Assembly: GCA_041608535.1 (NCBI GenBank)
Contig: JBFISM010000145.1
Coordinates: 1 to 9,456, forward strand
From: JBFISM01 sp041608535
GTDB taxonomy: Bacteria > Actinomycetota > Acidimicrobiia > Spongiisociales > UBA5794
Direction: 5' to 3'
Length of the DNA: 9,456 nt
Under the pieces are notes generated by a model. That model did not search any database. It was not told the DNA's origin and was given only the letters and a program-made list of their open reading frames with translations. A program made the position numbers and the translations under genes. Of this stretch, positions 1-5,980 are shown in pieces (position 1 is the stretch's first letter; every line of letters starts with the position of its first letter).

Positions 1-2
1 CT

Positions 3-44
3 CCGAGCCCTTTCGGGCTCGCAGGGACCTTCCCCCCACCGGGG
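3..44. repeat. ~42-bp hairpin-bearing repeat, copy 1
   Basis: This copy begins with a stem-loop: CGAGCCC (4-10), loop TTTC, GGGCTCG (15-21). A second stem-loop follows: TCCCCC (31-36), loop CACC, GGGGGA (41-46). The same sequence recurs 112 bases later at 115-157, with only a 1-base indel and small changes near the 3' end. The motif GGGGACAGACACC at 42-54 immediately follows this copy but not the second. Seen directly; the function is unknown. It lies downstream of the dnaE2 stop. Confidence 0.85.
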
Positions 45-61
45 GACAGACACCGCGCCCA

Positions 62-81
62 CAGTTTGCGTCAGCAAACTG
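62..81. repeat. Perfect 8-bp stem-loop
   Basis: CAGTTTGC (62-69), loop GTCA, GCAAACTG (74-81). This is a perfect inverted repeat between the two copies of the 42-bp repeat. It is less G+C-rich than its surroundings. Confidence 0.8.
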
Positions 82-84
82 CAA

Positions 85-105
85 CGCCTCGCCACAAGCG
101 AGGCG
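85..105. repeat. Perfect 8-bp stem-loop, G+C-rich
   Basis: CGCCTCGC (85-92), loop CACAA, GCGAGGCG (98-105). It is a perfect inverted repeat three bases after the preceding one. With the hairpins of the flanking repeats, 1-157 holds at least five stem-loops and no credible reading frame. Confidence 0.8.
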
Positions 106-114
106 CCTCTACCG

Positions 115-157
115 CCGAGCCCTTTCGGGCTCGCAGGGACCTTCCCCTCCACCGGGG
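115..157. repeat. ~42-bp hairpin-bearing repeat, copy 2
   Basis: Identical to 3-30 over its first 28 bases, including the stem CGAGCCC / GGGCTCG (116-122, 127-133). It then diverges slightly in the C-run, where CCCC at 144-147 can pair with GGGG at 154-157. It ends 8 bases before the dnaE2 stop codon (TAG on the minus strand at 168-166). It may help end dnaE2 transcription, but no U-run follows the stems on the minus strand, so it is not a classical intrinsic terminator. Confidence 0.85.
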
Positions 158-165
158 CCATACAT

Positions 166-3100
166 CTAGCGAAAATCTCTCGATTTCACCTGCGTGGCGG
201 TGCCGGGAGGCCAGCGTTCGAAGCGGTGGGAGACGAGGTTGGTGACACCGTCGCGGAACTCGAGGACGCCTTCTATGACGACGCCGATCTCCTTGCGAGC
301 GATCTCGTAATGCGCCTCCCACACCTGGGGCAGCACGACGACGTTGAGCAATCCGGTCTCGTCTTCGAGATTCAAGAACCGGACTCCATGCGCCGTCCCG
401 GGACGCTGACGGTGGGTGATGATGCCGCCCACCCGGGTCTTGGTGCCGTGTTTGCGCAAGTTGAGCGCCGTGGTGATGTCGATGCACCCCACCGACGTGA
501 GCCAGCTGCGAACGAACTCGACGGGATGGGTCACGGAGATGCCGGTCGACCACAGATCCGCCTGCACCCCTTCGACTCGTGACATCGGTCTGATGTGCTC
601 GGGTGGTGAGGTCCCGCTGGCGAGCGGTAGCGTCCCCGGCCCCATTTCTGCCAGCGCCCCCGCCGTCCACAGCCCCTCCCGCCGTCCCAACCCGAGCGAA
701 GCCATCGCCCCCGATGCCGCCAGCCCCTCCAGCCCAGCCAGCGACAGGCCGGTGCGTTGGGACAGATCCTCGGGTGAGGTGAACGATCCTCCGACGGTGC
801 GGGCGATCTCGACACGCGTGATCTCGCTTTCTCCCAGGTTGCGCACATAGCGAAGCCCGATCCTCGTCGCCACCGCCGGACGGATCGGGTCGTCGACTGC
901 GCCTCGCCCCCGGCGCCATTGCATCCCGAGATATTCGACGATGTCGTCGACATCGGCATCGAGCAGCTCGACGGTGCAGTCGTACTCGGAATGGTTGATA
1001 TCGGGGGGAAGCACCACCACCCCGTGATGCACCGCATCCTGCACCAGCGAGTTCGGCGAGTAGAACCCCATCGGTTGGGCATTGAGCAGCCCACAGAAGA
1101 ACTCGGTTGGCCAGTGGTACTTGAGCCACGATGCGGCATAGACGATGTAGGCGAACGACACTGAATGTGATTCGGGGAACCCAAACGACGCAAAACCCTG
1201 GAGCTTCTCCCAGATCTCGTCGGCGGCGGCGCCGGTGATCCCGTTGGACGCCATTCCCTCGTACACCTCGTCTCGCAGTCGCTCCATGGCTTCGCTGGAC
1301 CGCTTGTGGGTCATCGCCTGCCGCAGCTTGTCGGACTGTCCCCCGCTGAAACCGGCGCAGATCCTCGCCAGCTCCATGAGCTGCTCTTGGAACACCGGGA
1401 CCCCGAGCGTCTTCTTCAAGATCGGCTCGGTGGAAGGGTGCGGATAGCGCACCTCCTCCTCGCCGTTGCGGCGGCGCAGGTAGGGATGCACCGAATGCCC
1501 CTGGATGGGGCCGGGACGGATGAGCGCCACCTCGACGGCGAGGTCGTAGAACGTCTTCGGCTTCATTCGCGGCAAGGTCGCCATCTGCGCCCGTGATTCG
1601 ACTTGGAAGATGCCCACAGTGTCGGCGCGGGTGAGCATGTCGTAGATCACCGGCTCCTGAGGGATGGTGGCGAGATCGATGTCCACCCCGTGAACGTCAC
1701 GGATGGCGTCGACGGTCATGTGCAAACCGTTCATCGCTCCCAGCGCAAGCAGATCGAACTTGACGATTCCCATGGCGGCACAATCGTCCTTGTCCCACTG
1801 CAGCACCGAGCGATCCTCCATCCGCCCCCATTCCATGGGCACGATCTCCCACAGGGGTCGTTTGGCGATCACCATCCCCCCGGAGTGGATGCCGAGGTGG
1901 CGAGGGAAGCCGTCGAGCCGGTGACACACGTCGAAGATCAACTCGGATGTCAGCCCGGCCGGAAGATCCACCACCTGGCGCAAGTCCTTGGGGTGGCCGT
2001 AGTCGAGATACTTGGTGAGACCGTTCACCTGAGCCTGGGTTAGCCCGAACGCCTTGCCGACATCCTGGAGCACAGAGCGGGCTCGGTATGTGATGACATT
2101 CGACACCATTGCCGCTCGCTCTCTGCCGTAACGGCGGTAGCAGTACTGGATCACCTCTTCACGCCGTTCGGCCTCGAAGTCGATGTCGATGTCGGGTGGT
2201 CGTCCCCGCTCCTCGGAGAGAAACCGCTCGAAGGGAAGATGGAGCCGGATGGGATCGACCCGGGTGAGACCGATGCAACGGCACACGGCGGAGTCGGCGC
2301 CGGAGCCGCGGATCTGGCAGTAGATGTCCTGGGAACGAGCGAATTCGACGATATCCCAGGCCACGAGAAAGAACCCGGCGAACCCGAGTTCGGCGATGAT
2401 CGCCAACTCGCTGTCCAATCGGGCCAGCGCTTGCGGCTGGATGCCGTGGGTGCCCTCCCCGGGATAGACCTGCTGCGCTCCTTGAATGACGAGATGCCGC
2501 AGATACTCGTCCTCGGTGGTGAACACCCCGGGCATGGGGAAGTCGGGGAGCTGCGGTGCCAGCAGATCGAGGTCGAACGCCAGCCAGGCGCCCAGCTCGG
2601 CGGCTTGCTCGACGGCGCCGGGATAGCGCTCGAAGCGGGCGGCCATCTCCTCCGCCGACCGCAGATGGCGCTCATCGGTGGCGGGACGGAAGCCGTCGGC
2701 CTCGTCGAGCGAGCGTCGGCCACCGATGGCGGCGAGCACCTCGGACAGATCGGCGTCTTGGCGTTCGGCGTAGTGCACGTTGTTGGTGGCAACCACCGGC
2801 AGCTTCAGCCGCTTTGCCACCTGCACGAGAAGATCGTTGCGTGCATCGTCCTCCGGCATCCCGTGATGCCACAGCTCGACGAACAGCCTCCCGGGGAAGA
2901 TGTCCCGGAGGGTGGCGGCGGCTCGAACCGCACCATCGAAATCGCCGGCTCGGGCAGCACGGGGGACAGCACCTTGCCAGCACCCGGTGAGCGCCACCAG
3001 CTTCCCCTCCCGTGCCGCCACCTCGAGATCGATCGTCCGGTACACCGGACGATCCTTCTCCCCCCGGTATTGGCCTTTCGTGACGAAGCGGCTGATGGCG

Positions 3101-3495
3101 GCGTATCCAGCCGGGTCGGGCGCCAGCAGCACGAGATGATCCGTCTCCGGCGTGTTGATCGGCTTCGACCCGTGCATGCGGCGGATCCGCCCGCGTCGCG
3201 GCCGTACCGGTGGGCCGCTCTTCTCCGCCTTGGTCAGCCCGAGTTGGTCCCCGTCGTCGGACTTGCCAGTCTCGGTCTGCTCCATACCCACCTCGGTGCC
3301 ATAGACCACGGGAAGCCCCACCTCGCGTGCTGCTTGGTGCACCTTGACCACGCCACGAAACCCGTCGTGGTCGGTGACCCCGAGAGCGGTGTATCCCAGC
3401 TCGGCTGCCTTCGCCACCAGCTCGTACGCATGGGTGGCACCATCGAGAAAGCTGTAGTTGGTGTGACAGTGCAGCTCGGCATAGCGATGGCCCAT
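166..3495 (-). CDS. dnaE2: Error-prone DNA polymerase DnaE2 (ImuC)
   Basis: A C-family DNA polymerase of 1109 aa, the usual length for DnaE2, which performs mutagenic translesion synthesis after DNA damage. An N-terminal PHP domain is visible (ELHCHTNYSFLDGA at 7-20, TDHDG at 41-45, NNVHYA at 239-243). The palm carries PPDIDIDF (433-440) with two catalytic Asp, and VKFD (578-581) supplies the third. Helix-hairpin-helix-like sequence (about 876-935) precedes an OB fold (about 1017-1092). The C-terminus SRDFR matches the ending I know for this family, so the gene looks intact. An Arg-rich stretch at about 72-115 seems longer than in relatives I recall. The fingers-side motif reads RGSGADSAVC where I expect RGSAANSAVC. 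The ATG at 3495 lies 6 bases after a -10 box with no Shine-Dalgarno, consistent with a leaderless mRNA under the LexA box at 3507-3526. The usual partners ImuA and ImuB are not in the window. Confidence 0.95.
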   Translation of the reverse strand: MGHRYAELHCHTNYSFLDGATHAYELVAKAAELGYTALGVTDHDGFRGVVKVHQAAREVGLPVVYGTEVGMEQTETGKSDDGDQLGLTKAEKSGPPVRPRRGRIRRMHGSKPINTPETDHLVLLAPDPAGYAAISRFVTKGQYRGEKDRPVYRTIDLEVAAREGKLVALTGCWQGAVPRAARAGDFDGAVRAAATLRDIFPGRLFVELWHHGMPEDDARNDLLVQVAKRLKLPVVATNNVHYAERQDADLSEVLAAIGGRRSLDEADGFRPATDERHLRSAEEMAARFERYPGAVEQAAELGAWLAFDLDLLAPQLPDFPMPGVFTTEDEYLRHLVIQGAQQVYPGEGTHGIQPQALARLDSELAIIAELGFAGFFLVAWDIVEFARSQDIYCQIRGSGADSAVCRCIGLTRVDPIRLHLPFERFLSEERGRPPDIDIDFEAERREEVIQYCYRRYGRERAAMVSNVITYRARSVLQDVGKAFGLTQAQVNGLTKYLDYGHPKDLRQVVDLPAGLTSELIFDVCHRLDGFPRHLGIHSGGMVIAKRPLWEIVPMEWGRMEDRSVLQWDKDDCAAMGIVKFDLLALGAMNGLHMTVDAIRDVHGVDIDLATIPQEPVIYDMLTRADTVGIFQVESRAQMATLPRMKPKTFYDLAVEVALIRPGPIQGHSVHPYLRRRNGEEEVRYPHPSTEPILKKTLGVPVFQEQLMELARICAGFSGGQSDKLRQAMTHKRSSEAMERLRDEVYEGMASNGITGAAADEIWEKLQGFASFGFPESHSVSFAYIVYAASWLKYHWPTEFFCGLLNAQPMGFYSPNSLVQDAVHHGVVVLPPDINHSEYDCTVELLDADVDDIVEYLGMQWRRGRGAVDDPIRPAVATRIGLRYVRNLGESEITRVEIARTVGGSFTSPEDLSQRTGLSLAGLEGLAASGAMASLGLGRREGLWTAGALAEMGPGTLPLASGTSPPEHIRPMSRVEGVQADLWSTGISVTHPVEFVRSWLTSVGCIDITTALNLRKHGTKTRVGGIITHRQRPGTAHGVRFLNLEDETGLLNVVVLPQVWEAHYEIARKEIGVVIEGVLEFRDGVTNLVSHRFERWPPGTATQVKSRDFR

Positions 3496-3501
3496 CCGGC
3501 G

Positions 3502-3507
3502 ATGCTA
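3502..3507 (-). promoter_or_regulatory. dnaE2 -10 box (leaderless promoter)
   Basis: On the minus strand the sequence reads TAGCAT, then CGCCGG, then the dnaE2 ATG. A TAnnnT box 6 bases before the start places the transcript start at or next to the ATG. No convincing -35 hexamer is present: TTTCAG at 3530-3525 has 17-base spacing but matches poorly. No ribosome binding site fits in this space. Confidence 0.6.
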
Positions 3508-3526
3508 GTCGAACGTGTGTTCGACT
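3507..3526. promoter_or_regulatory. LexA SOS box
   Basis: The 16-bp core is TCGAAC-GTGT-GTTCGA (3509-3524), and the palindrome extends to 8-bp perfect arms (AGTCGAAC / GTTCGACT). This matches the known LexA operator of mycobacteria and other Gram-positives, GAAC-N4-GTTC. It fills the space just upstream of, and touching, the dnaE2 -10 box, so bound LexA would block RNA polymerase. The match and its place before a known SOS gene make the call strong; that dnaE2 is damage-induced here is inferred. Confidence 0.93.
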
Positions 3527-3535
3527 GAAAGAAGG

Positions 3536-3565
3536 TTGTCACTACTCTGCGGCGCAGAGTAGTAT
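3536..3565 (+). promoter_or_regulatory. padR operon promoter
   Basis: A -35 box TTGTCA (3536-3541, 5 of 6 to TTGACA) and a -10 box TAGTAT (3560-3565) are separated by 18 bases. The predicted transcript start is near 3572, giving a leader of about 25 bases with the Shine-Dalgarno GAGGAG at 3587-3592. The spacer is almost wholly filled by the palindrome at 3541-3563. Confidence 0.6.
3541..3563. promoter_or_regulatory. Probable PadR operator (autoregulation)
   Basis: An 11-bp perfect inverted repeat, ACTACTCTGCG / CGCAGAGTAGT, around a single central G at 3552. It sits between and partly over the -35 and -10 boxes of the padR promoter, where repressor binding would block transcription. PadR proteins are dimeric winged-helix repressors that commonly bind palindromes at their own promoters. 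That this PadR is the binder is inferred from position. An imperfect half-site copy (TGCGGCACAGAG, 3565-3576) follows. Confidence 0.75.
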
Positions 3566-3596
3566 GCGGCACAGAGAACCTCACCCGAGGAGAGAC

Positions 3597-3929
3597 ATGG
3601 ATACGTCGCAGCTGCTGCGTGGAGTGCTCGATCTCGCCGTGCTCGCCGCCTTGGAGAAGGGCGATGCGTACGGCTACGACATCGTCCGTCAGCTTCGCGA
3701 GCAGGGGCTCGAAGGCGTTGCCGAGGCTTCGGTCTATGGGACACTGCGCCGTCTCGCCGACGGCGACTTCGTGAGCTCGTATGTCAAGCCTTCCGACGCC
3801 GGTCCCAATCGCAAGTACTACACGCTCACCGACCTGGGTCACTCCAAGCTCAACGACGACGGCAAGGACTGGACCCGTTTCAGCGAGATCATGGCCTACC
3901 TGCTCGCACCAAGGAGGAATCGTTCGTGA
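3597..3929 (+). CDS. PadR-family transcriptional regulator
   Basis: A 110-aa winged-helix regulator of the short PadR type, which is little more than the DNA-binding domain plus a dimerising helix. The family pattern is clear: LLRGVLDLAVLAALEKGDAY (6-25) then GYDIVRQL, SVYGTLRRLADGDFV as the recognition helix and wing start (about 46-60), and NRKYYTLTDLGHSKL in the wing. The start at 3597 is chosen because GAGGAGAG lies just upstream and the family N-terminus begins there; an in-frame upstream ATG at 3564 falls inside the -10/operator region. The gene ends in a GTGA overlap with the membrane-protein gene, so the two are translated from one message. Likely a repressor of its own operon via the palindrome at 3541-3563. 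Its inducer is not evident. Confidence 0.93.
   Translation: MDTSQLLRGVLDLAVLAALEKGDAYGYDIVRQLREQGLEGVAEASVYGTLRRLADGDFVSSYVKPSDAGPNRKYYTLTDLGHSKLNDDGKDWTRFSEIMAYLLAPRRNRS
3911..3917 (+). promoter_or_regulatory. Shine-Dalgarno for the HAAS-like gene
   Basis: AAGGAGG inside the 3' end of padR, 8 bases before the GTG at 3926. It is a near-complete anti-16S match and decides the GTG start, which overlaps the padR stop by four bases (GTGA). Confidence 0.8.
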
Positions 3930-4888
3930 TCACCGCGACATCGCCAGCCATCAACGAGTACCTGCGCAAGTCGGTGCTGGCGCTCGGCGATCTCCCCGCT
4001 CCGCAGCGCCAGAGCCTGCTCGAGGAGATCGAGCTGATCCTCACCGAAGTGACCGCCGAGATCGACGGCGACCCCGAAGCGCTGCTCGGTCCCCCGCAGC
4101 GCTTTGTGGCCGAGTTGCGCACCGCCGCCGGTTACGGCACTCCCGTGCAACTCGCCCCGACCGAGCGCATCTCCGCACGGCGTCTGCTCGGCGAGCTGAC
4201 CGGTCTGTGGATCCCGGCGGCACGTCGCTGGCTCACCGAGCTCATGTACGACCTGCGGCCCGGGTGGTGGGTGGTGCGGGGTTATCTCCTGTCCTTCGTA
4301 TTCACCGCATTCACGGTCCTCCCGCGAATCTCATGGATCGGGTTCGTGCCGGTCCCCACCGAGGTGCCGCTGGTGGGAGGGGCGTTCGCACTGGCGACGA
4401 TGATCGCTTCGGTCGTGTTTGGCCGGCGCGCCACCGGTGCGACTCGGCCGCACATCAGGCTGGTCCGGCTCGGTCTCACGCTGCTCGCGGTCGCCGTTGC
4501 CTTGTCGCTCGGAACCCATGCGCAGGACCGCACGCTGTTCGGCATGTATGCGGCGGATCCCTTGCTGATCATGCGTGATCAGCCAGAACCGATCCCGACC
4601 ACGACGATGGTGTGGACGGAAGGCACGAGCGCTCCTGACACCCGACCGCCGACGACCGCAGTGTGGCCTGAGGTCACATTCGTACCGGGCCTTCCCGTCT
4701 ACGAGCTGCGCACACCGGACGGCATGGCGTTTCCGGCGGCGGCCGACACGCTGGACGACATGTGGATCGAGCTGGCCAACATGTACCCGGAGGAAGATCT
4801 GATGGTGATCGATCCCGAAGGCGGCGAGCACCGGTTCTCCTCTGTGGACGCCCTGCTCCTGTGGCTGGGCAGCACTGCGGGACACTGA
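3926..4888 (+). CDS. HAAS-like (DUF1700-type) three-helix membrane protein
   Basis: A 320-aa protein with three parts. Residues 1-70 form a helical, acidic cytoplasmic domain (NEYLRKSVLALGDLP, then RQSLLEEIELILTEV) resembling the HAAS domain, a module known to be encoded next to PadR regulators. Three hydrophobic segments follow at about 114-133, 148-166 and 182-198, probable membrane helices. After a Pro/Thr-rich linker (about 217-250) comes a C-terminal domain (about 255-317) that should lie outside the cell if the N-terminus is inside. The start is GTG with AAGGAGG upstream, overlapping padR. In known PadR-HAAS pairs the membrane protein is thought to act with the regulator in signalling; the signal and output here are unknown. 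The outer domain is not one I recognise. The HAAS assignment rests on pattern and context rather than strong motif identity. Confidence 0.8.
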   Translation: MITATSPAINEYLRKSVLALGDLPAPQRQSLLEEIELILTEVTAEIDGDPEALLGPPQRFVAELRTAAGYGTPVQLAPTERISARRLLGELTGLWIPAARRWLTELMYDLRPGWWVVRGYLLSFVFTAFTVLPRISWIGFVPVPTEVPLVGGAFALATMIASVVFGRRATGATRPHIRLVRLGLTLLAVAVALSLGTHAQDRTLFGMYAADPLLIMRDQPEPIPTTTMVWTEGTSAPDTRPPTTAVWPEVTFVPGLPVYELRTPDGMAFPAAADTLDDMWIELANMYPEEDLMVIDPEGGEHRFSSVDALLLWLGSTAGH

Positions 4889-4902
4889 AACGCGACAGCG
4901 AG

Positions 4903-5883
4903 CTACTTCTCGTCGGTGGCGCTGACCGCCCAGGCGAGACCTTCCTCGGCGTCCTCGACCGCAAGGTGGAATGACCACCCTCCGGTGATGTCCCCCGGCT
5001 CCCACGCCACCCAGCGAAGCGATGCGGCCTCCTCTCCGAGCTCGTCCGGGTCGACCGGCCAGTCCTCTTCCATCCCGAGCAGACACGCCACGGCCCACCA
5101 CGCCGCCGCCCGACCTGCCGGCGTTCCCCGCCGGCGTCCATACGCACCCCCGGTTGCCGCCGACCACGTCATCACCCGCATCGCCTGCCGCAGATCGATG
5201 GAGGCGATCCTGGCACGACGCGGCCCCAGCGCGCGGATCGCCTCCTCGGCGGTGCCCGCAACGGCCACTGCCTCTCCCCGGCCACTCGACTCCTCGAGCC
5301 AGGGACGCACCAGATCGATCAGTGCGTCCGTCGCCGGGTCGTTGTCGAGTCGCTCCGATGTATCGGGAAGATCGATCCACTGCAGATCGCCGATCTCGGG
5401 GCCGGCGACGTCGACGCCATCTTCTCGGTATACCGCCCCGGGATACACCGGCTCCCAGGGTTGCGGGTGACTCGGTACCTCGAAGTGGTCGGAGTGAACA
5501 GCATCGAGGGGTACGTCGTCGCCGCGCAACGCCCGCTCCTGAGCGACGATGGAACGCATGGTGGGATCGGTGAGGTGGGGATCCAGCTCATCCCAGGTGT
5601 GGCTGGACGCGGCAACTTCCCACAGAGGTCCCGGGGCGAACCGCCCCGCACCCGGGAGGACGACCTTGGCGGCGATCTCAGGCGGTGCATCGAGCGCCAG
5701 CCGGTACTCCCCGTAGTGGGCCGCACCCCACACCTGCTTGCCCCGCTCCACCGCCTCGCCACACCGCTCGATCAGCTCGCGGATGCCCGCCCATTCCCGG
5801 CTCTTCGCCAGCGTATCCACGAGCTTGACCAATCCGTCGAGATCGCTCGCCTCGATGAGATCGACCAGTTTCTTGCGATCCAT
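4903..5883 (-). CDS. Hypothetical soluble protein, 326 aa
   Basis: I do not recognise this family. The protein has no signal peptide or membrane helix and looks cytoplasmic. The N-terminal ~50 residues are helical and charged (MDRKKLVDLIEASDLDGLVK...). The middle is Pro- and Asp-rich (about 95-200). The C-terminal third holds the most family-like sequence: a Gly/Arg-rich GGAYGRRRGTPAGRAAAWWA (245-264), then WPVDPDELGEE and WVAWEPGDITGGWSFHLAVED (291-311). The frame stays open to 6072, but the first 63 codons are antisense to the ychF start and its P-loop. The ATG at 5883 is preferred because a -10 box (TACTCT) lies 6 bases upstream, as at dnaE2. It is divergent from ychF across an inverted repeat and convergent with the HAAS-like gene, 14 bases away. 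Confidence 0.85.
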   Translation of the reverse strand: MDRKKLVDLIEASDLDGLVKLVDTLAKSREWAGIRELIERCGEAVERGKQVWGAAHYGEYRLALDAPPEIAAKVVLPGAGRFAPGPLWEVAASSHTWDELDPHLTDPTMRSIVAQERALRGDDVPLDAVHSDHFEVPSHPQPWEPVYPGAVYREDGVDVAGPEIGDLQWIDLPDTSERLDNDPATDALIDLVRPWLEESSGRGEAVAVAGTAEEAIRALGPRRARIASIDLRQAMRVMTWSAATGGAYGRRRGTPAGRAAAWWAVACLLGMEEDWPVDPDELGEEAASLRWVAWEPGDITGGWSFHLAVEDAEEGLAWAVSATDEK

Positions 5884-5889
5884 CAGAGC

Positions 5890-5895
5890 AGAGTA
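5890..5895 (-). promoter_or_regulatory. -10 box of the 326-aa gene (leaderless)
   Basis: The minus strand reads TACTCT, GCTCTG, then ATG at 5883-5881. The spacing of 6 bases is the same as at dnaE2, and no Shine-Dalgarno is present. The -35 region would fall at or beyond the left arm of the inverted repeat at 5901-5915. Confidence 0.5.
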
Positions 5896-5900
5896 CGACC

Positions 5901-5951
5901 CGTCGAGTGTGCTTGCGTACCGCGTAATCGAAGCTCCAAGCACACTCGACG
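5901..5951. repeat. 15-bp perfect inverted repeat in divergent promoter region
   Basis: CGTCGAGTGTGCTTG (5901-5915) and CAAGCACACTCGACG (5937-5951) are perfect reverse complements separated by 21 bases. The arms end in mismatches on both sides, so 15 bp is the full extent. The repeat lies between the probable -10 boxes of the 326-aa gene and ychF, over the -35 regions of both. It could be a paired operator for a regulator controlling both genes. As RNA it would form a long hairpin, but it is predicted to lie upstream of both transcript starts, which argues for a DNA-level role. Confidence 0.8.
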
Positions 5952-5965
5952 CAATCCACGTTGGG

Positions 5966-5971
5966 TAGCCT
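5966..5971 (+). promoter_or_regulatory. Putative ychF -10 box
   Basis: TAGCCT lies 9 bases before the ychF ATG (5981), which would give a leaderless or nearly leaderless transcript. No good -35 or Shine-Dalgarno is visible (the bases between are TCCCGCGGC). The assignment rests on the TAnnnT pattern and position only. Confidence 0.4.
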
Positions 5972-5980
5972 TCCCGCGGC

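Noticed and set aside
1..160. CRISPR array
   Set aside because: There are only two repeat copies 112 bp apart with multiple internal hairpins, no regular short spacers and no cas genes.
1..160. Classical Rho-independent terminator of dnaE2
   Set aside because: Stems are strong, but no T-run follows any of them on the minus strand. Termination by another mechanism remains possible.
2239..3528. A 429-codon open frame on the plus strand opposite dnaE2
   Set aside because: It is a mirror of the high-GC dnaE2 codons, shows no domain pattern, and would run through the dnaE2 promoter and SOS box.
3564..3596. Earlier ATG for padR at 3564
   Set aside because: It lies inside the -10/operator region, has no ribosome binding site and adds residues foreign to the family. 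GAGGAGAG precedes 3597.
4889..4902. Terminator between the HAAS-like gene and the 326-aa gene
   Set aside because: The 14-base gap and its flanks hold no inverted repeat long enough to support a call.
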